Below, piece by piece: positions 5,555-8,786 of a stretch of DNA of 8,786 nt. Each line of letters opens with the position of its first letter. The stretch's first letter is position 1. This DNA comes from an uncultured Veillonella sp. Its GTDB lineage: Bacteria; Bacillota; Negativicutes; Veillonellales; Veillonellaceae. The translations under genes were made by a program, and so were the position numbers. A model generated the notes under the pieces. The model was not told the origin of the DNA. It searched no databases and was given only the letters and a program-made list of their open reading frames with translations. Where the stretch lies: positions 1 through 8,786 of the forward strand of contig CABQQJ010000016.1 of the NCBI GenBank assembly GCA_902466275.1, given 5' to 3'.

Positions 5555-6211
5555 ATGAATAAAAAGTTGATTTCTATGGCATTAACGGGGGTATTAGCAG
5601 TGGGCATGTTATCCGTTGCTACACCAAGTGTGGCAGATGCACGCAAAACAAAGCCTGAAACAAGTACGGATATTTCTGTAAAACGTGCACCTGGCGAGTC
5701 CATAGTTATGACTATGAGCCAAATTGGAACTATTTTCCAAAATCGCTATCCTAATGCGGCACTTCATTCTGTAGAGCTCAACTCTAATGACTTGAACTAT
5801 GGTTATAAAGTAGTTGGTTATAGTAAGTATCATCAGTACAAGATGAAAATTGATGTAATCACTGGTAATGCTTCTGATATGGAAGAGGGGGGCAAACCTA
5901 AGAAAGTTATTGGTGAGATTTTCAATAAAGATAAAGTTATTGAATCAACGCAAGCAGAACGTGTTGCAAAACAACAACTTGGAAATGATGCTGTTATGAA
6001 GGGCTGGAAAATTGAAGCTCATAATGGTAAAGTTTTATACTATGTGACTATGCATCAAGATGGTAAAAAAGTAGTTGTTACAGTAGATGCTGAGACAGGT
6101 GCTTATGTAGAACAATCTAAATCCTATAAATTACCACCTGAGCCAGATCAAGGCTTCGATGGTCGTAAAACAAATCTCGTTTGGGGTTCTGATATAGATA
6201 TGGGCCGCTAA
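5555..6211 (+). CDS. Exported PepSY-domain protein (two PepSY-like repeats)
   Basis: A 218-residue protein with a Sec signal peptide (MNKKLISMALTGVLAVGMLS..., likely cut after VADA at residue 29), so probably periplasmic. Two alpha/beta repeats resemble PepSY domains: about 50-110 (MTMSQIGTIFQNRYPNAALH, then YGYKVVGYSKYHQYKMKIDV and TGNASD) and about 125-185 (STQAERVAKQQLG, then VLYYVTMHQDGKKVVVTVDA and ETGAYVE). The ending of each, a strand then D-x-x-TG, is typical. PepSY domains are known as peptidase-inhibiting or signalling modules, but no protease is fused or adjacent, so the role is unknown. ATG 5555 is preceded by AGGAGG (5543-5548) at 6 bases. The frame is open further upstream to 5516, but that start has no SD and would put residues before the signal peptide. 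The start MNKKL resembles that of ompA. It ends at a strong terminator. Confidence 0.85.
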   Translation: MNKKLISMALTGVLAVGMLSVATPSVADARKTKPETSTDISVKRAPGESIVMTMSQIGTIFQNRYPNAALHSVELNSNDLNYGYKVVGYSKYHQYKMKIDVITGNASDMEEGGKPKKVIGEIFNKDKVIESTQAERVAKQQLGNDAVMKGWKIEAHNGKVLYYVTMHQDGKKVVVTVDAETGAYVEQSKSYKLPPEPDQGFDGRKTNLVWGSDIDMGR

Positions 6212-6234
6212 CCTATCTATTGATGATTAATAAG

Positions 6235-6269
6235 AAAAGAGCCGAAGGCAATGCCTTTGGCTCTTTTTT
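6235..6269 (+). terminator. Strong intrinsic terminator after the PepSY gene
   Basis: AAAAGAGCCGAAGGC (6235-6249) pairs with GCCTTTGGCTCTTTT (6253-6267) with one G-T wobble and a three-base loop. Six T follow (6264-6269). Confidence 0.92.
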
Positions 6270-6348
6270 GCGATTCCGATACTATAAAATATCGGTTGAT
6301 AGTGCTCTTATGTTAGAATATTTTTTTTACAATAGATATGTTTGCAAC

Positions 6349-6378
6349 AAAAGGACTGCGCCTAGGTTTAGTCCTTTT
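6349..6378 (-). terminator. Terminator of the oxidoreductase gene (possibly bidirectional)
   Basis: AAAAGGACT (6349-6357) and AGTCCTTTT (6370-6378) are a perfect 9-bp dyad with a 12-base loop containing CCTAGG. Read on the minus strand it follows the stop codon at 6401-6403 by 22 bases and ends in TTTTGTT. On the plus strand it ends in TTTTATTATTT, so it may also back up the PepSY terminator between the convergent genes. Confidence 0.75.
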
Positions 6379-6400
6379 ATTATTTATAACTATAGTTGTA

Positions 6401-7918
6401 TTACCAACGATTTTCGTAGTACACTTGTGTCCACATGATAACCTCGACGAGGGATGGATGTGGGCTCATAGTTTCGCCTACAGTGATAACGGATCTAGGG
6501 TCCATTTCACGAGTAATACCTTTTTCACGTAAACGTTTAGTGCGTTCAGAAGCGATTTCTTCATTAATTGCTGTCAACGGAGTTACACCACTATTCATAA
6601 GGTTCACATAAGGCTGGAAGAGGATAGAGGCTTGAGGACCTACGACATGCATACCAAGGATATGGTTGGTGTCTTTATCTACTACAATTTTTACAAATCC
6701 ATCGTTTACATCACCAGGGTTGATACCCATTGCATAGCCTTTTGCAGTGGAGGAGTAGAAGTTCTTCCCAACCCCTACATTGTAACCCGCTTTGATAGCT
6801 TCAGCCTCTGTGAGACCTACACTACCAATTTCAGGATAGGAGAAAGTAACTTTTGGTAATGTATCATACCTTGCCCAACGGTAATCATCTTCACTTGTTG
6901 CATAGAAGAGATTGTGAGCAATGATATCTGCTTCGTAGTTTGCACGGTGACGGAATGCCGGCTCCCCATTGACATCACCTAAAGCGTAGATACCATCAAC
7001 GGATGTTTCTAAGAATTCGTTAGTTTTGATCCAGCCTTTAGGCCGTGTTTCAATACCAGTATTTTCTAGGTGAAGTTCTTCCACAGCTGGACGGATACCT
7101 GCAGCTACAAGGATTTCTTCAACTTTAGTTTCTGTAATTTCGCCAGTAGTACGATCTTTAGTAACTACCACTTTAAGGCCATCTTTTTGGCGGATTTCAA
7201 CAGTGTCTTGGTTTAGAAGTACGTTAATACCACGTTCTCTGTAGTTGTTAAGCAAGTGTTCCGATATATCTGCATCTTCTTTAGGAACTAAACGTACATT
7301 ATGTTGTAGAATTGTTACTTTTGTACCAGCGGAATCAAATACATGAGCGAACTCAACACCAATCGGACCCGCACCAAGTACAGCAAGGGATTTATATGGC
7401 TGTTTAGGGAATTTATCACCAAAGAGACTTTCACTAGTAAGGAAACCTGCCTCTTGAAGACCAGGTACATTCGGTACATTACTATAGCCACCAGTACCAA
7501 GGATAATTATAGGCGCTGTAATTTCTACAATGCCAGAACCATCGTTAAGATGGATGTTCATCACTGTATCAGATACAAAGCTTGCTGCACCACGATACAC
7601 ATCTACGTTGTCATAGGCATTGTAATAATCATAGATGCCTGCAGATTCGTCAATTTTATGCCAAGTACGCTTGGACACTGTGTCCCAGTCCATAGTAGCA
7701 GGTCCAACGTTAACGCCAATTTTTTTGAATTCTTTTGTTTCTTGAATTGCGTTAGCCACTGTAACCATAACTTTTGTAGGGATACAACCGCGAGTTAGGC
7801 ATGTGCCACCAAATTTACCTTTTTCTATGATTGCCACTTTAAGGCCTTTTTTGAGCGCAGCATCAGCTACGATGGTTGCGCCGCCTGTACCAACTACAAT
7901 AATATCGTATTGTTTCAT
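6401..7918 (-). CDS. FAD-dependent pyridine nucleotide-disulfide oxidoreductase, dihydrolipoamide dehydrogenase type
   Basis: 505 residues. Domains in order: FAD-binding VVGTGGATIVADA (8-20), with the GxGG-A form also seen in mercuric reductases; the redox disulfide GGTCLTRGCIPTK with C40 and C45; the NAD(P)-binding fold LGAGPIGVEFAHVFDSAGTKVTIL (181-204), where Q205 replaces the acidic residue typical of NADH users; a second FAD contact GIYALGDV (309-316); and the C-terminal dimerisation domain with HPSLVE (H487, E492), the His-Glu pair of lipoamide dehydrogenases and glutathione reductases. The His-Glu pair and the lack of a CC tail argue against a mercuric reductase. It is longer than usual (about 460-475): roughly 30 extra residues (about 452-484, with ASERTKRLREKG) precede the active-site His. 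No 2-oxoacid dehydrogenase E1/E2 gene adjoins it, so the substrate is open. ATG 7918 follows an AAAGGA SD at 6 bases. It has its own promoter and terminator. Confidence 0.88.
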   Translation of the reverse strand: MKQYDIIVVGTGGATIVADAALKKGLKVAIIEKGKFGGTCLTRGCIPTKVMVTVANAIQETKEFKKIGVNVGPATMDWDTVSKRTWHKIDESAGIYDYYNAYDNVDVYRGAASFVSDTVMNIHLNDGSGIVEITAPIIILGTGGYSNVPNVPGLQEAGFLTSESLFGDKFPKQPYKSLAVLGAGPIGVEFAHVFDSAGTKVTILQHNVRLVPKEDADISEHLLNNYRERGINVLLNQDTVEIRQKDGLKVVVTKDRTTGEITETKVEEILVAAGIRPAVEELHLENTGIETRPKGWIKTNEFLETSVDGIYALGDVNGEPAFRHRANYEADIIAHNLFYATSEDDYRWARYDTLPKVTFSYPEIGSVGLTEAEAIKAGYNVGVGKNFYSSTAKGYAMGINPGDVNDGFVKIVVDKDTNHILGMHVVGPQASILFQPYVNLMNSGVTPLTAINEEIASERTKRLREKGITREMDPRSVITVGETMSPHPSLVEVIMWTQVYYENRW

Positions 7919-7945
7919 GTTGATTCCTTTCTATTTATATCTATT

Positions 7946-7964
7946 AATAGTTATTATCATTAAC
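7946..7964 (-). promoter_or_regulatory. Fur/PerR-box-like sequence at the oxidoreductase start site
   Basis: The minus-strand 19-mer GTTAATGATAATAACTATT matches the classical 19-bp Fur consensus (GATAATGATAATCATTATC) at 15 positions. In the 7-1-7 view (TGATAAT-N-ATTATCA) it matches 12 of 14. It overlaps the predicted transcription start, a typical repressor position. The local AT content is very high, which inflates chance matches. Confidence 0.35.
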
Positions 7965-7967
7965 TCT

Positions 7968-7995
7968 ATTATAACATTATATTGAAGAAAATCAA
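7968..7995 (-). promoter_or_regulatory. Predicted promoter of the oxidoreductase gene
   Basis: On the minus strand, TTGATT (7995-7990) and TATAAT (7973-7968) are spaced 16 bp apart. Transcription would start near 7961, giving a leader of about 43 nt. Confidence 0.65.
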
Positions 7996-8014
7996 TATAG
8001 ATGGCTGATTTTCT
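7978..8014. promoter_or_regulatory. Two overlapping palindromes over the oxidoreductase -35 region
   Basis: The first dyad is TATATTGA (7978-7985) and TCAATATA (7992-7999), perfect with a 6-base spacer. The second is AGAAAATCA (7986-7994) and TGATTTTCT (8006-8014), perfect with an 11-base spacer. They share the central ATCA and cover the -35 box and the DNA just upstream. A regulator-binding or alternative-dyad function is inferred only from position and symmetry. Confidence 0.4.
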
Positions 8015-8027
8015 ATCCATTGAGCAC

Positions 8028-8057
8028 AAAAAAAGACGGTCCCGAAGGACCGCCTTT
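8028..8057 (-). terminator. Intrinsic terminator of sstT
   Basis: On the minus strand AAAGGCGGTCC (8057-8047), loop TTCG, GGACCGTCTTT (8042-8032), then a run of T reaching 8028. One G-T wobble favours the minus-strand RNA. The loop is the extra-stable C(UUCG)G type. It starts five bases after the sstT stop codon. Confidence 0.92.
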
Positions 8058-8062
8058 AGATG

Positions 8063-8786
8063 TTAGTTCCAGTTTTCGTGATAGCCACGTTTTGCATAAT
8101 CTGCAGTAGCTGTGAAGAGAATATCTGTACTGGAGTTAAGTGCTGTTTCAGTGGAGTCTTGTAAAACACCGATGATGAAACCTACACCTACAACTTGCAT
8201 TGCAATATCATTGGAGATACCAAATAGAGAACAAGCTAGAGGAATTAGAAGTAGGGAACCACCAGCAACGCCAGAAGCGCCACAAGCACCGATTGTAGCA
8301 ATGACAGATAAAAGGATTGCTGTAGGGACATCTACAACGATACCAAGTGTATGTGCAGCAGCTAATGTCATGATTGTAATTGTGATCGCTGCACCACCCA
8401 TGTTGATAGTAGCACCCAATGGAATGGATACGGAATACATATCAGGGTTAAGTTTTAAACGTTTTGCTAAATCAAGGTTAACAGGAATGTTTGCTGCAGA
8501 ACTACGAGTAAAGAACGCATAGATAGCAGATTCACGCAAACATTTAAATACCAATGGATATGGATTGCGACGAAGGTATACAAAAGATAGAAGTGGGTTT
8601 ACAACTAATGCTACGAAAATCATAGAACCAAGTAGTAATACGAGTAATTGGAAATAACCAATTAACGCTTCGATACCATTAGTAGCGATAGAGTCAGCTA
8701 CGAGACCCATAATACCTAGAGGAGCAAAGCGGATAATCCAACCTACTACAGTTGTAATAGCTTGTGCGATGGATTCCATTACTTCT
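8063..8786 (-). CDS. sstT: Na+:serine/threonine symporter SstT, C-terminal part; 5' end outside window
   Basis: The frame stays open past the Met at 8779 to the window edge, so about 241 C-terminal residues of a protein normally near 400-415 are seen. SstT (DAACS/glutamate-transporter fold) imports serine and threonine with Na+ across the inner membrane; serine or threonine could feed amino-acid metabolism. Numbered from that Met, the core is present: [13 protein letters not shown] (18-30), [18 protein letters not shown] (60-77), the re-entrant loop and motif [14 protein letters not shown] (88-101), [21 protein letters not shown] (about 115-135), [20 protein letters not shown] (164-183), [20 protein letters not shown] (186-205) and [13 protein letters not shown] (207-219). 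From memory, E. coli SstT aligns almost without gaps over these blocks. It is transcribed in the same direction as the oxidoreductase but separated by a strong terminator and that gene's promoter. Confidence 0.95.
   Translation of the reverse strand, partial: EVMESIAQAITTVVGWIIRFAPLGIMGLVADSIATNGIEALIGYFQLLVLLLGSMIFVALVVNPLLSFVYLRRNPYPLVFKCLRESAIYAFFTRSSAANIPVNLDLAKRLKLNPDMYSVSIPLGATINMGGAAITITIMTLAAAHTLGIVVDVPTAILLSVIATIGACGASGVAGGSLLLIPLACSLFGISNDIAMQVVGVGFIIGVLQDSTETALNSSTDILFTATADYAKRGYHENWN

Noticed and set aside
6338..6532. Plus-strand ORF of 64 codons starting with a membrane-like peptide (MFATKGLRLGLVLLLFITIV...)
   Set aside because: It has no SD, runs through the terminator hairpin at 6349-6378 and then into the antisense of the conserved oxidoreductase C-terminus. 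The hydrophobicity comes from the T-rich terminator region.
7343..7798. Plus-strand ORF of 151 codons
   Set aside because: It lies wholly antisense to the oxidoreductase gene, has Cys/His/Thr-rich low-quality composition and matches no family; a shadow frame.
6401..7918. Mercuric reductase identity for the oxidoreductase
   Set aside because: The GTGGAT FAD motif resembles MerA, but the protein keeps the HPxxxE His-Glu pair and lacks the C-terminal vicinal cysteines and any mer neighbours.
8112..8522. Plus-strand ORF of 136 codons
   Set aside because: It is antisense to strongly conserved SstT sequence and lacks an SD or recognisable domains.
1..8786. Mobile element, CRISPR array, tRNA/rRNA or phage genes
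   Set aside because: No transposase or integrase reading frame, regularly spaced repeats, or tRNA-like cloverleaf was found on either strand by eye.

Overview
The window is a chromosomal segment of a low-GC, outer-membrane-bearing bacterium. It combines the C-terminal part of a YadA-type trimeric autotransporter, an OmpA-type outer-membrane protein, AT-rich spacers and Firmicutes-like AGGAGG ribosome binding sites. Together these point to the Negativicutes, most likely Veillonella (V. parvula/dispar group). The genus call rests on recognising the gene style, not on a database match.

Layout, left to right. Plus strand: (1) 1-836, 3' part of a trimeric autotransporter adhesin with an extra coiled-coil tail behind its membrane anchor, closed by a nested hairpin terminator (891-954). 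(2) 1092-2501, a MATE-family multidrug efflux pump. Its promoter carries a 12-bp-arm dyad, and an 11-codon upstream ORF ends inside the pump's Shine-Dalgarno. (3) 2502-3053, a 552-bp spacer with a possible small structured RNA (about 2605-2729), an AT-rich stretch and the ompA promoter. (4) 3054-4079, an OmpA-like protein. (5) 4306-5427, an AI-2E/PerM family membrane protein. (6) 5555-6211, an exported protein with two PepSY-like domains. Minus strand: (7) 7918-6401, a FAD-dependent disulfide oxidoreductase of the dihydrolipoamide dehydrogenase type. (8) 8786-8063, the C-terminal part of the Na+:serine/threonine symporter SstT, running off the right edge. The PepSY and oxidoreductase genes converge on hairpins at 6235-6378.

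The genes look like mostly single-gene transcription units, each with its own terminator or promoter. Only the AI-2E and PepSY genes lack a clear terminator between them and may be co-transcribed. Four genes serve the envelope or transport at the outer or inner membrane (adhesin, OmpA, MATE, SstT), but no shared pathway is evident. No mobile element, CRISPR array, tRNA or rRNA was seen.

No obviously new multi-gene system is present. The most interesting material is regulatory: the candidate small RNA between the MATE pump and ompA, the leader-peptide ORF before the MATE pump, and palindromes over the -35 elements of the pump and oxidoreductase promoters. The autotransporter's coiled-coil tail behind its barrel and the extra segment near the oxidoreductase active-site His are the notable protein-level oddities.
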